Assembly: GCA_019856515.1 (NCBI GenBank)
Contig: CP082230.1
Coordinates: 3,286,001-3,350,000 of the forward strand
DNA from: Prolixibacteraceae bacterium
GTDB lineage: Bacteria; Bacteroidota; Bacteroidia; Bacteroidales; Prolixibacteraceae
DNA: 64,000 nucleotides
Reading direction: 5' to 3'
Under the pieces are notes generated by a model, which was not told where the DNA came from, did no database searches, and saw only the letters and a list, made by a program, of their open reading frames with translations. Below are positions 8,889 to 17,520 of this stretch, in pieces (the first letter of the stretch is position 1; each line of letters begins with the position of its first letter). The translations under genes were made by a program, and so were the position numbers.

Positions 8889-11705
8889 ATGGCTGACGAG
8901 AAAAGAATATTTCTACTCGATGCTTATGCATTGATTTATCGTTCATACTTTGCTTTTATCAAGAACCCTAGGTATAATTCGAAAGGGCTTAATACTTCTG
9001 CAATGTTAGGTTTTACTAACACTTTAGAGGATCTATTGAGAAAAGAAAACCCTGATTATATTGCTGTCGTTTTTGATGTCCATGCTCCTACTTTTAGACA
9101 TAAAATGTATCCAGAGTATAAAGCGAATAGAGAAGCCATGCCTGAGGATCTACGAGCTTCTATTCCTTATATCCGAGATATTATTAAGGCTTACAATATC
9201 CCAATTGTTGAATCTGAAGGTTATGAAGCTGATGATGTTATTGGAACACTATCTGTTAAGGCAAAATCAGAGGATTTTACAACTTATATGATGACTCCAG
9301 ATAAGGATTATGCGCAGCTTGTTAATGACTCTGTTTTTATGTATAAACCTAAACGTATGGGGAATGATACTGAAATTTGGGGGATTGCCGAAGTTTGTGA
9401 TAAGTTTGGTGTAGATGATCCCATTAAGGTCATTGATATACTTGGGTTGATGGGGGATAGTTCGGATAACATACCTGGATGCCCTGGTGTTGGACCGAAG
9501 TCTGCCACCAAATTGATTAATCAATTTGGCTCAATTAATGGTGTATACGAGAATATATCAAAACTTAAAGGTGCTCAAAAAAAGAAACTGGAGGAAAATG
9601 AAGAGCAAGTTAAACTTTCGAGGGTTCTTGCTGAAATTATGCTGGATGCTCCTGTTGATGTCACTTTTGATGAGATGAAGAGGCAAGATCCCAATGAAGG
9701 TGAATTAAACTCAATTTTTAGTGAATTAGAGTTTCGTGCATTAATTCAGAAATATAATAGTAGTACTGTTTCTAAAACTCCACAAGAAGGTCTGTTTCAA
9801 CCGCAACAAGGGGATTTGTTTGGAAGAGTTTCACAACCATCTCTATTTGATAATTTAGCACAAGAAGAGGTAGAGGTTCCACGTGAAACTATTGCTGCAT
9901 TTGAAAATAGCGAATTAAAATATTATCTAGTTGATACGCCTGCCTTACGAGCCGATCTCCGTGCAGATTTGTGTATACAGTCATCTTTCTGTTTTGATAC
10001 TGAGACGACAGGTTTAGATCCAATATCTGCTGAGATTGTTGGAATTTCATTTTCGTTTAAAGAGGGTGAAGCTTACTATGTCCCGATATCTTCCGATAGA
10101 TCAACAGCCAAAGAGATCTTGCAAGAATTTGCTTCTATATTTAAGGACGAGTCTATTGAAAAGGTAGGGCAGAACATCAAATATGATATGCTTATTTTAC
10201 TACAATATGGATTAGTAATTAAAGGTAGGTTATTTGATACAATGATTGCCCACTATCTATTAGAACCTGAGTTAAGACACAACTTAGATTATTTGTGTGA
10301 GCAATATTTGAACTATAGAAAAATTCCTACGGAGAGCCTGATTGGTAAAAAGGGGAAAAATCAGAAAAGTATGCGTGACCTTCCTGTAGATGAAGTTTGT
10401 CGTTATGCTTGTGAAGATGCTGATTTTACTTTTAGGTTGAAAAGTCTTTTTTTACCTAAATTAAAAGAGTCGAACCTAGAAGAGTTGTTTCTGAATGTGG
10501 AAATGCCTCTTGTTCATGTTTTAGCTATCATTGAAAATAATGGTGTATGTTTTGACACTAGTTCGATGAGTGATACACAAATTAGATTAACAAGAGAGCT
10601 AATTCAATTAGAGAAAGAGATCATCTCTTTGGCTGGTGAAGAATTTAATGTCTCTTCCCCAAAACAGTTAGGTATTATTTTATTTGAGAAACTTAATCTA
10701 GATGCTAAAGCGAAGAAAACAAAAACAAATCAGTACTCCACTTCGGAAGAGGTGTTGGTTAAGTTAAAATCAAAGCATCAAATTGTTGAAAAAGTGTTGG
10801 AATTTCGATCTATGAAGAAACTCCTTTCTACTTATGTAGAAGCACTTCCTAAATTAATAAATAAGAGGACTGGAAGGATTCATACTTCCTTTAATCAAAC
10901 TGTTACTGCAACAGGAAGACTGAGTTCTAACAACCCGAATTTACAGAACATTCCTATTCGTGATGCCCAAGGAAAGGAGATTAGAAAGGCTTTTGTTGTT
11001 CCTGATGAGGAACATTTATTTGTCTCTGCCGATTATTCTCAAGTCGAATTACGTATAATGGCTCATTTAAGTCAGGATGAAGGTATGTTGGAAGCTTTTG
11101 CTTTAGATATTGATATTCATACAGCTACTGCTGCTAAGATATATAAAGTTTCGACTTCTGAGGTGACTTCTGACATGAGACGAAAAGCAAAAACTGCTAA
11201 CTTTGGAATTATTTATGGAATTTCTGCTTTTGGTTTATCACAAAGACTCAATATTTCAAGATCTGAAGCGAAAGATCTTATAGATGGGTATTTTGAATCA
11301 TTTCCAAAAGTGAAAGAGTTTATGAATATGCAGATAGAAGTGGCAAGAGAGAATCAATACGTGGAGACAATATTGAAACGTAGACGTTATCTACGTGATA
11401 TTAATTCTGCAAATGGCATGGTGAGAGGTATGGCTGAAAGAAATGCTATAAATGCGCCAATTCAAGGATCTGCTGCTGATATTATTAAAATTGCCATGAA
11501 TCGAATTCAAGCCCGCATAGAAGAGCTTAAACTTAAATCAAAGATGATTCTTCAAGTACATGATGAATTAAATTTTGAAGTTTGTAAAACAGAATTCGAT
11601 TTAGTTTGTTCTATTATTAAATCGGAAATGGAAAATGCGGTAGATTTAGCTGTCCCCTTAAAAGTAGATATTGGTTTTGGCGTAAACTGGCTTGAGGCAC
11701 ATTGA
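8889..11705 (+). CDS. polA: DNA polymerase I
   Basis: 938-aa Pol I for Okazaki-fragment maturation and repair synthesis. Domains in order: 5'-3' flap nuclease (residues 1 to about 290; IFLLDAYALIYRS, EADDVIGTL, GDSSDNIPG); 3'-5' exonuclease with apparently intact catalytic residues (FDTETTG, and YACEDADF as the Exo III motif); and the polymerase palm/fingers with motif A DYSQVELRIM, motif B RRKAKTANFGIIYG and motif C QVHDELNFE. Proofreading is therefore likely active, unlike in many Pol I proteins. The ATG at 8889 is chosen because the upstream extension is a hydrophobic stretch preceding a promoter-like element. Confidence 0.97.
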   Translation: MADEKRIFLLDAYALIYRSYFAFIKNPRYNSKGLNTSAMLGFTNTLEDLLRKENPDYIAVVFDVHAPTFRHKMYPEYKANREAMPEDLRASIPYIRDIIKAYNIPIVESEGYEADDVIGTLSVKAKSEDFTTYMMTPDKDYAQLVNDSVFMYKPKRMGNDTEIWGIAEVCDKFGVDDPIKVIDILGLMGDSSDNIPGCPGVGPKSATKLINQFGSINGVYENISKLKGAQKKKLEENEEQVKLSRVLAEIMLDAPVDVTFDEMKRQDPNEGELNSIFSELEFRALIQKYNSSTVSKTPQEGLFQPQQGDLFGRVSQPSLFDNLAQEEVEVPRETIAAFENSELKYYLVDTPALRADLRADLCIQSSFCFDTETTGLDPISAEIVGISFSFKEGEAYYVPISSDRSTAKEILQEFASIFKDESIEKVGQNIKYDMLILLQYGLVIKGRLFDTMIAHYLLEPELRHNLDYLCEQYLNYRKIPTESLIGKKGKNQKSMRDLPVDEVCRYACEDADFTFRLKSLFLPKLKESNLEELFLNVEMPLVHVLAIIENNGVCFDTSSMSDTQIRLTRELIQLEKEIISLAGEEFNVSSPKQLGIILFEKLNLDAKAKKTKTNQYSTSEEVLVKLKSKHQIVEKVLEFRSMKKLLSTYVEALPKLINKRTGRIHTSFNQTVTATGRLSSNNPNLQNIPIRDAQGKEIRKAFVVPDEEHLFVSADYSQVELRIMAHLSQDEGMLEAFALDIDIHTATAAKIYKVSTSEVTSDMRRKAKTANFGIIYGISAFGLSQRLNISRSEAKDLIDGYFESFPKVKEFMNMQIEVARENQYVETILKRRRYLRDINSANGMVRGMAERNAINAPIQGSAADIIKIAMNRIQARIEELKLKSKMILQVHDELNFEVCKTEFDLVCSIIKSEMENAVDLAVPLKVDIGFGVNWLEAH
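9875..9890. promoter_or_regulatory. weak parS-like palindrome inside polA
   Basis: GGTTCCACGTGAAACT matches 14 of 16 positions of TGTTYCACGTGRAACA. It lies in the linker between the 5' nuclease and 3'-5' exonuclease domains. ParB binding is inference. Confidence 0.35.
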
Positions 11706-11764
11706 TCTAACGTATCTATTTCTCGCTAATACTCTTTAATACTTATTTTTTAATGAATTGATTT

Positions 11765-11968
11765 ATGTCACAAAAGGGGATTAACACAGAGGAAGAGTAC
11801 CGCTCTTTGCTAATGAAGCATTTGCTTTCTTTGGCAAAGGGCGAGACTGATGCAGAGAGTTCATCAGATCCTATTTCTTCACTTCTTGATGCTTATGAAG
11901 CACAAGTGATGGAGGACGATGTATTAGAAGAGGTTGCGGATTCCAATTTCATGGGAAGTTGTATTTAA
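11765..11968 (+). CDS. small acidic hypothetical protein
   Basis: 67 aa, acidic, no signal peptide or membrane segment and no family I recognise. The ATG is 59 nt after polA and a terminator follows 28 nt after the stop. The clean gene-terminator arrangement and ordinary composition suggest a real gene. The group II intron inserted immediately after its terminator. Function unknown. Confidence 0.6.
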   Translation: MSQKGINTEEEYRSLLMKHLLSLAKGETDAESSSDPISSLLDAYEAQVMEDDVLEEVADSNFMGSCI

Positions 11969-11995
11969 CCGTAACTTTTCAATGTATTTTAAAGA

Positions 11996-12025
11996 AAGGA
12001 GAGCTTATTTAAGTTCTCCTTTTTG
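11996..12025 (+). terminator. rho-independent terminator, target site of the group IIC intron
   Basis: AAGGAGAGCTT (11996-12006) pairs with AAGTTCTCCTT (12011-12021; one G-T pair) and a T tract follows. The intron begins 4 nt after this, at 12029. Read on the other strand it formerly encoded the end of dus (see the intron and dus entries). Confidence 0.85.
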
Positions 12026-12028
12026 TAT

Positions 12029-13922
12029 GTGTGCCATGCATGGAAATTAACTAATCGGTGTAAGTCCGTAGTGGAGGTTTGTAGAGCCAACCACCTAGCA
12101 GAAGGCAAGGGTGCTTATCGTGAGGTATAACCTGAAGGAAGCCGTATGCAAAACTCTGATCCGAGGTATACGAATCGCATTAGGCGGTATATAACTGGAT
12201 AAGCTTGCATAACAAAGTAAAGTCCGAATTCTACACGGAGTTTATACCGTAGATGTGGCGGATAGATGGAGTGAAAGTTAATTCCCTTACCATGGGAGAT
12301 CTCACAGGTGGATAGAATGTATTTTCCCTGTCCATTCATAAAAAGTTAACTGTGAGAAGTCAGCCGAGGTCATAGTACTGTAGCCACTTTACAGGAAGGA
12401 CTGAATCTTAAATTGTTCATAATACAGACTGTTACCTAATGAAAGGATCAATGCAGAAAATATCGGAAGATAGCTACTTAAGTGAAGGTAGAGCGGAACT
12501 CGAGAATAACTCAAGAGCGCACACTTTCAAAGGGATAACTGAAGGCATTATGGAAACGAACATTACAACAGATAATTTATTAGAACGTGTCCTAGAATCA
12601 GGTAACCTAAATAAGGCTTATTTACAGGTTTATCGTAATAAAGGGAGTCATGGAGTTGATGAGATGCAAGTGGAATCCTTAAAAGATTATATCAGACTTC
12701 ATCGAGAAGTTTTAATAGCAGAACTACGAGAAGGGAAGTACCTTCCCAATCCTGTACGACGAGTCGAAATACCCAAAGAACCAGGTAAAACACGCCCTTT
12801 AGGTATTCCTACTGTCGTGGATCGAGTTATTCAACAAGCCATTTCACAAGTTCTTAGTCCTATTTATGAGGAACAGTTTTCCAATTATAGCTTTGGATTC
12901 CGTCCGAATAAAGGAGCACATACAGCTATTATAGCCTGTAGCCAAACGATCACATCAGGTTATCATTATGCTATCGATATGGATATGGAAAGATTTTTCG
13001 ATACCGTAAATCATAGCAAGTTGATAGAGATCTTATCACGAACGATAAAAGATGGTCGATTAGTTTCCTTAATCCATAAATATCTAAGAGCCGGAGTTGT
13101 TGTTGAAGAGCAGTTTCAAGAAACAGAAACAGGAGTTCCTCAAGGAGGACCATTAAGTCCATTGCTAAGCAACATTATGCTGAATGAATTAGACCATGAA
13201 CTCACAAGACGAGGTCATGAGTTTGTTCGTTATGCAGATGATATTGTCATCTTATGTAAAAGCAAGCGAGGAGCTACACGCACGATGAATTCTACAATTC
13301 GTTTTATAGAAGATACTCTATTCTTAAAAGTGAATCGAGATAAAACAGAAGTGGTGCGCTACAATCAGATTAAGTTTCTTGGCTACAGTTTTTACAAAAC
13401 AAAAGGTGTCGTTCGTTTTCGATTGTCGAAAAAGACACAACGGAAAGTGAAGCGCTCTTTGGAAGGAATTGTAGCACGGAATAATAGTATTGGTTACGAT
13501 GAAATCAAATCCAAGCTTAAAAGCTATATTCAAGGATGGGTAACCTATTATCGATTGGCAGATATGAAATCATTTCTGAAACAAGTAGATGAATGGCTAA
13601 GACGACGTATCCGTATGGTAATATGGAAATGTTGGAAAAGAGTAAGAACGAAGATGAAGAATTTAATGAAACTCGGAGTTTCGAAGAACAAAGCGTATGA
13701 ATATGCTAATACGAGGAAAAAGTATTGGCGCATTTCAAAGAGTCCAATTCTACAAACGACTATAACGAATAAGAATTTGGAAAAGGCAGGCTATATTACG
13801 CTAAGTGATTATTATCAGAAAGTAAAGCCGTGATTTAGGGAGTCGCCGTATACGAGACCCGTACGTACGGTGGTGTGGGAGGTGTACTGGAAGATAAAAT
13901 ATCTTCCAGCCATCTACCCGAT
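12029..13922 (+). mobile_element. group IIC intron with maturase
   Basis: 1894-nt self-splicing retroelement. The 5' end is GTGTGCC and the 3' end is CTACCCGAT; the ribozyme core resembles, block by block, the Oceanobacillus iheyensis group IIC intron as I remember it (CTGAAGGAAGC, TTGCATAACAAAG, AAGTCAGC..GAGGTCATAGTA, D5 with GTACGTACGGTGGTGTG). Domain V is at about 13841-13877 and has CGC at the catalytic-triad position, typical of IIC. Domain VI is a perfect 9-bp stem (13887-13895 with 13901-13909). A candidate EBS1, ATGCAAAA (12146-12153), pairs over 8 nt (one wobble) with TTTTGTAT (12021-12028) directly abutting the splice site. Domain IV carries the maturase. Insertion directly behind a terminator is the known target habit of IIC introns. 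Confidence 0.93.
12439..13833 (+). CDS. ltrA: group II intron reverse transcriptase/maturase
   Basis: 464-aa intron-encoded protein that helps fold the intron RNA and copies it into DNA at new sites. Reverse transcriptase blocks are intact: GVDEM, LGIPTVVDRVIQQAI, YSFGFRP, DMDMERFFDTVNH, GVPQGGPLSPLLSNIMLNELD and the catalytic FVRYADDIVIL. The maturase (X) domain follows (SYIQGWVTYYRL, residues about 360-371, and ANTRKKYWRISKSPIL near the end). There is no C-terminal HNH endonuclease domain, as expected for the IIC class. The start may be this ATG or the one at 12451. No frameshift or stop is seen, so the element may still be active. Confidence 0.95.
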   Translation: MKGSMQKISEDSYLSEGRAELENNSRAHTFKGITEGIMETNITTDNLLERVLESGNLNKAYLQVYRNKGSHGVDEMQVESLKDYIRLHREVLIAELREGKYLPNPVRRVEIPKEPGKTRPLGIPTVVDRVIQQAISQVLSPIYEEQFSNYSFGFRPNKGAHTAIIACSQTITSGYHYAIDMDMERFFDTVNHSKLIEILSRTIKDGRLVSLIHKYLRAGVVVEEQFQETETGVPQGGPLSPLLSNIMLNELDHELTRRGHEFVRYADDIVILCKSKRGATRTMNSTIRFIEDTLFLKVNRDKTEVVRYNQIKFLGYSFYKTKGVVRFRLSKKTQRKVKRSLEGIVARNNSIGYDEIKSKLKSYIQGWVTYYRLADMKSFLKQVDEWLRRRIRMVIWKCWKRVRTKMKNLMKLGVSKNKAYEYANTRKKYWRISKSPILQTTITNKNLEKAGYITLSDYYQKVKP

Positions 13923-14843
13923 TATCATTTTACTGAAAGCATGCGAAATGGCTTCGTTATAATTCAGCATATTTTTTGACTTCTTAAACTTCTTATATAC
14001 TTTTCTACTGTCTACAAAATGGTATGAAAAGTATGACCAAAATCTCTCCATCTTTTGAACGACCTGCTTTTCAATATCTGTTTGCTTAGATATGCATTCA
14101 AATACATCTTGATGTATAGATTCCAATATCTTCTTCGGCATCAAAATTTCTTTTCCTTTAATTTTTGATGCTAAAAAAATATCTTGTAAAGCTCCTCTAC
14201 CTAACATGACACCTTTGATGCCAACCATCTCATTAATTCTATCGAACTCTTCAATTGTTGTAATATCGCCATTGTAAATAACAGGGTGTTTACTTTTTTC
14301 TATAAGTTCCTTCATGTAAGATAGTTCAACCGTTCCTTTGTATAATTGGCTTGCAGTTCTTGGATGAATAATAATCTCTTCAAGCTGGTATTGATTTAGA
14401 ATATCGATCATCTCTTTCCATGTTTCGTGCGTTTCAAGACCGCTACGAAGTTTAACTGACACTTTGCCCTTAAAGATGGATATAGTACTCTCTATGATCT
14501 CCTTAGCCATGTTGATATCATGGTAAATACCTGCACCTCTTCTTTTTTTTGTTGCCATTGGGTATGGACATCCAAAATTGATATTTACTTCATTATATTG
14601 GTCTAAGAATGGAAGTAAATATTCTACTTCCTCTCTATTTGCTGCTAATATCTGAGGCACTATATTTTGATGAGGGTTATTCTCAATAGCAATATCTCTT
14701 TTTTGTCTGTTTTTCAATTTCAGGTCTCTCTGAAAGCTGATATATGGTATGAAATACTTTTCAAAACCTCCTATATGCTTTTGTATGGCATTTCGATAAC
14801 TGTATTCAGTAAACTCTTGTAATGGTGCAAGATATAAATCCAT
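13914..14843 (-). CDS. dus: tRNA-dihydrouridine synthase (C-terminus altered by intron)
   Basis: 309-aa FMN enzyme of the Dus/COG0042 family that reduces uridines in the tRNA D-loop. It has the LYLAPLQEFTEYSYR start of the TIM barrel, VNINFGCPYPMATKKRRGAG (cofactor and active-site cysteine segment), VSVKLRSG, and IIHPRTASQLYKG. The ATG at 14843 is preferred over an upstream extension. The last two codons (I-G) and the stop lie inside the 3' end of the group II intron, on its antisense strand; joining the exons restores a longer ending I-I-Q-K-G-E-L-K-stop. The loss is at the extreme C-terminus, so activity is probably retained. Confidence 0.9.
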   Translation of the reverse strand: MDLYLAPLQEFTEYSYRNAIQKHIGGFEKYFIPYISFQRDLKLKNRQKRDIAIENNPHQNIVPQILAANREEVEYLLPFLDQYNEVNINFGCPYPMATKKRRGAGIYHDINMAKEIIESTISIFKGKVSVKLRSGLETHETWKEMIDILNQYQLEEIIIHPRTASQLYKGTVELSYMKELIEKSKHPVIYNGDITTIEEFDRINEMVGIKGVMLGRGALQDIFLASKIKGKEILMPKKILESIHQDVFECISKQTDIEKQVVQKMERFWSYFSYHFVDSRKVYKKFKKSKNMLNYNEAISHAFSKMIIG

Positions 14844-15324
14844 GAGAACTATTTTTTGTTTGTGTGGAGGCAAAAGTATTAACTTTTAATCGATTAATGA
14901 ATGAATTATTGGTCTATATATACTTACCTTGATATAAGATAGAGGTTTGATTCTTAAAATAAAAATCATAAAATCGACTCTCTGTTATGTGATGAGAATA
15001 TTTTTTTCCAATGAAACATATGCCTTGATTTTTAACTCTTAATTATATTAAGGACAAGAATTAGGAGATGAAGTATAAGTAAATAGCTAAGTGTCTCTGT
15101 TTATAATGAGGAATTTATTTTTCGTTGTATTCTGTCAATAAAAAATATATTAAGAAGTTGTAACGAGTAATATGTGTGGTGATAGTAAAGAGAATATCAA
15201 CAAGTCGTATGTGTTTTTTAATATTTACATTTAAACTAGTGTATATTCATCATTTTATCTTTAATTTTGTGCGATTACAATCTCAGAGCTACTAATTCTT
15301 ATAAGACAAGCCATATTCCGAAGT
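14844..15324. other. intergenic region between dus and the DUF4271 gene
   Basis: About 480 nt of AT-rich sequence between divergent genes. I see no gene, RNA or strong hairpin. A TAATTTTG at 15262-15269 fits the Bacteroidota -7 consensus for the rightward gene, but no -33 TTTG is correctly spaced. Confidence 0.6.
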
Positions 15325-16083
15325 ATGATAATACAAGATACTACCTCTTTTTTTAAAGAAGATTCCTTAGCAAATAGCATTGATTCAAGTTCTGTGGTTT
15401 CTTTTGTTACAACATCTGTAGTTCGCATGGATGGTGTTGAGAAAAAATTAGATATCTATGATAATATTGGATTTGGTTTTCTGTTAGGTGGTTTTATGAT
15501 TCTTGTTTCAGTCAAGATTATATTTCCTAAGTATCTTAATATGATTTTCCAATCTTTAGTTTATGGGAATGTAGCCGATCGATTATATCGCGAAATGCCT
15601 TATCGAATTGGACATGCAGCTTTTCGTCTTGACGTTCTTGCATGGTTGATGATCTCGTATTATGGAGTTGAGTTAGTCCAACACTTTACAAATATTTTGT
15701 ACCCTAAACCTGTGTTGTTATTAGCTGTTCTTTCTTTTACTGCTATATATAGCTTTTTCCGTTATTATTTGATTTCTTTTCTGTCTTGGATATTTGATAT
15801 TCATGACATTTCTGAGGAGTTTTTATTCAATAATGCTCTCTTTATAAAAATTATAGGTATTATTTTACTAATTATAAACCTATGTGTAACTTATATGGAG
15901 ACACCTTTTAATGTACTGATAAACACATCTTTAGTGGTAGTTTCAATGTGCTTTGTCTTTATGTTTTTTAGATCAATATTGGTATTGTTAAGAAAACATT
16001 TTTCTATTTTTTATTTGATTTTGTACCTTTGTACCCTTGAAATTTTACCAATACTTTTGATATCTAAGTGGTTACTTGGATAG
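15325..16083 (+). CDS. DUF4271 family integral membrane protein
   Basis: 252-aa membrane protein with a soluble N-terminal stretch of about 45 residues and roughly six hydrophobic segments (first at about 48-66, last at about 230-250). It is similar to the Bacteroidota DUF4271 family, whose members commonly sit just upstream of hemD; that order is kept here (hemD starts 43 nt later). No catalytic motif is visible and the function is unknown. The start ATG at 15325 is the first in frame. Confidence 0.75.
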   Translation: MIIQDTTSFFKEDSLANSIDSSSVVSFVTTSVVRMDGVEKKLDIYDNIGFGFLLGGFMILVSVKIIFPKYLNMIFQSLVYGNVADRLYREMPYRIGHAAFRLDVLAWLMISYYGVELVQHFTNILYPKPVLLLAVLSFTAIYSFFRYYLISFLSWIFDIHDISEEFLFNNALFIKIIGIILLIINLCVTYMETPFNVLINTSLVVVSMCFVFMFFRSILVLLRKHFSIFYLILYLCTLEILPILLISKWLLG

Positions 16084-16126
16084 ATACAGGGTATATTATG
16101 AAGTAAACCCATAAATCTTTAGAGCT

Positions 16127-16876
16127 TTGAAGATCAAAAGGATATTAGTTTCTCAACCAGAACCAGCGGCAGGTAAGTCACCTTTTTTTGACTTAGCTGA
16201 GAAAAACAATTTAAAAATTGATTTTCGTCCATTTATTCATGTAGAAGGAATTCCAGCAAAAGAATTCCGTAAGACTCGTACACAAATTCTTGATCATACT
16301 GCGGTGATTTTTACTAGTCGCACAGCTATAGATCACTTTTTTAGAATCTGTGAAGAAACTCGTGTTACAGTTCCTGATTCGTTAAAATATTTCTGTATTT
16401 CAGAAGCAACAGCTTTTTATCTGCAAAAATATATTGTTTACCGTAAACGCAAAATATTTGTGGGTAGTGGTAGATTTAATGATTTGGTAGACTTAATGAA
16501 AAAGCACAAAGAGGAAAACTATTTGTTCCCTCTTTCTGATATCCATAAGCCTGAAATGCCTCAGTCTTTGGAAAAAGCTAAACTTAAGTTTACAAAGGCT
16601 ATTTTATATAAAACAGTAAGTAGTGATCTTTCTGATTTGAAGGATGTAAACTACGACTTGTTGGTCTTTTATAGTCCATCTGGGATTAAATCATTGATGC
16701 AAAACTTCCCTGATTTTGAACAGAATGATACGAGAATTGCGACTTTTGGTCCAGCCACTGCTAAAGCAGTGGAAGATGCAGGATTACGTTTAGATGTAAA
16801 TGCACCTATACCAGAAGCTCCTTCGATGACCATGGCCATTGATAGATATATCAAGATGAATAAGGGCGAAAAGTGA
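16127..16876 (+). CDS. hemD: uroporphyrinogen-III synthase
   Basis: 249-aa HemD, which closes hydroxymethylbilane with inversion of ring D in haem and sirohaem synthesis. The sequence is weakly conserved, as is usual. Matches are the N-terminal KRILVSQPEPAAGKSPFFDL, typical of the Bacteroidota enzyme, the AVIFTSRTAIDHFF segment, and the C-terminal DLLVFYSPSGIKSL plus IATFGPATAKAVEDAG, which line the two-domain cleft. Translation appears to begin at a TTG (16127); no ATG is suitable nearby. It lies between the DUF4271 gene and rnpA, probably as one operon. Confidence 0.88.
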   Translation: MKIKRILVSQPEPAAGKSPFFDLAEKNNLKIDFRPFIHVEGIPAKEFRKTRTQILDHTAVIFTSRTAIDHFFRICEETRVTVPDSLKYFCISEATAFYLQKYIVYRKRKIFVGSGRFNDLVDLMKKHKEENYLFPLSDIHKPEMPQSLEKAKLKFTKAILYKTVSSDLSDLKDVNYDLLVFYSPSGIKSLMQNFPDFEQNDTRIATFGPATAKAVEDAGLRLDVNAPIPEAPSMTMAIDRYIKMNKGEK

Positions 16877-16936
16877 AAAATTATAGGAGATTTTTGAAGA
16901 GGGAGATGGTCTCCCTCTTTTTATTTGCTTTGATAA

Positions 16937-17329
16937 ATGGACAAAAACACATTTAAGAAACAGGAGAGACTATGTAGTCAGAAAGTGATCGAAGAGATGT
17001 TCTCATCTGGACTGTCGACATTAAGTTTTCCAATAAAAGCAGTTTATATAACGAACTCTTCGTATGCTGACCAAAATGTTGGAAATCAGGCTGCTTTTAC
17101 AGTACCCAAGAGGTTATTTAAAAGGGCAAATAAAAGAAACTTATTAAAAAGGAGAATGAAAGAAGCCTATAGGCTTAATAAATCATTAATACCTTCTGGT
17201 GAGGTTATTTCCGTGATGTTTATTTTTATAGGAAAAGAAGAGTTGCCTTATGACCGAATTGAACAAGCAATGAAGAAAGTGATGAAGAAGATATCACAAT
17301 CAATTATAACGAAAGAAGGTGATCAATAA
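16937..17329 (+). CDS. rnpA: ribonuclease P protein component
   Basis: 130-aa basic protein that assists the RNase P RNA in 5' processing of pre-tRNA. The RNR signature is present as KRNLLKRRMKEAYRL (about residues 70-84), and the leader-binding cleft residues lie in the N-terminal QERLCSQKVIEEMF region. Usual length. The stop codon lies in the 6-nt loop of a 20-bp perfect hairpin, so the hairpin overlaps the last codons (K-E-G-D-Q). The RNase P RNA gene is not in this window. Confidence 0.94.
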   Translation: MDKNTFKKQERLCSQKVIEEMFSSGLSTLSFPIKAVYITNSSYADQNVGNQAAFTVPKRLFKRANKRNLLKRRMKEAYRLNKSLIPSGEVISVMFIFIGKEELPYDRIEQAMKKVMKKISQSIITKEGDQ

Positions 17330-17350
17330 TGATCACCTTCTTTCGTTATA
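17305..17350 (+). terminator. 20-bp perfect hairpin enclosing the rnpA stop codon
   Basis: 17305-17324 is the exact reverse complement of 17331-17350, with a 6-nt loop (AATAAT) that contains the TAA stop of rnpA. No T tract follows on the plus strand. It may act as a terminator or as a 3'-end stabiliser; function is inferred from position. Confidence 0.65.
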
Positions 17351-17520
17351 TACATTACAGATTTAAATGAGCTATATCTTTACGTTCTATCATACTTGCA
17401 CATCGTTAAGAAATATCCCCGTAGGGAAAAACTATGCTGTCATTTCTTGCCTTGTATAATAAAAATATCTTCGCAAGTGTTTATCCCTCATTTCAAAATG
17501 CAATTGGTATTATAAGACTC

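Noticed and set aside
12115..12339. 74-aa minus-strand frame in domain I of the intron
   Set aside because: Falls inside the structured ribozyme core.
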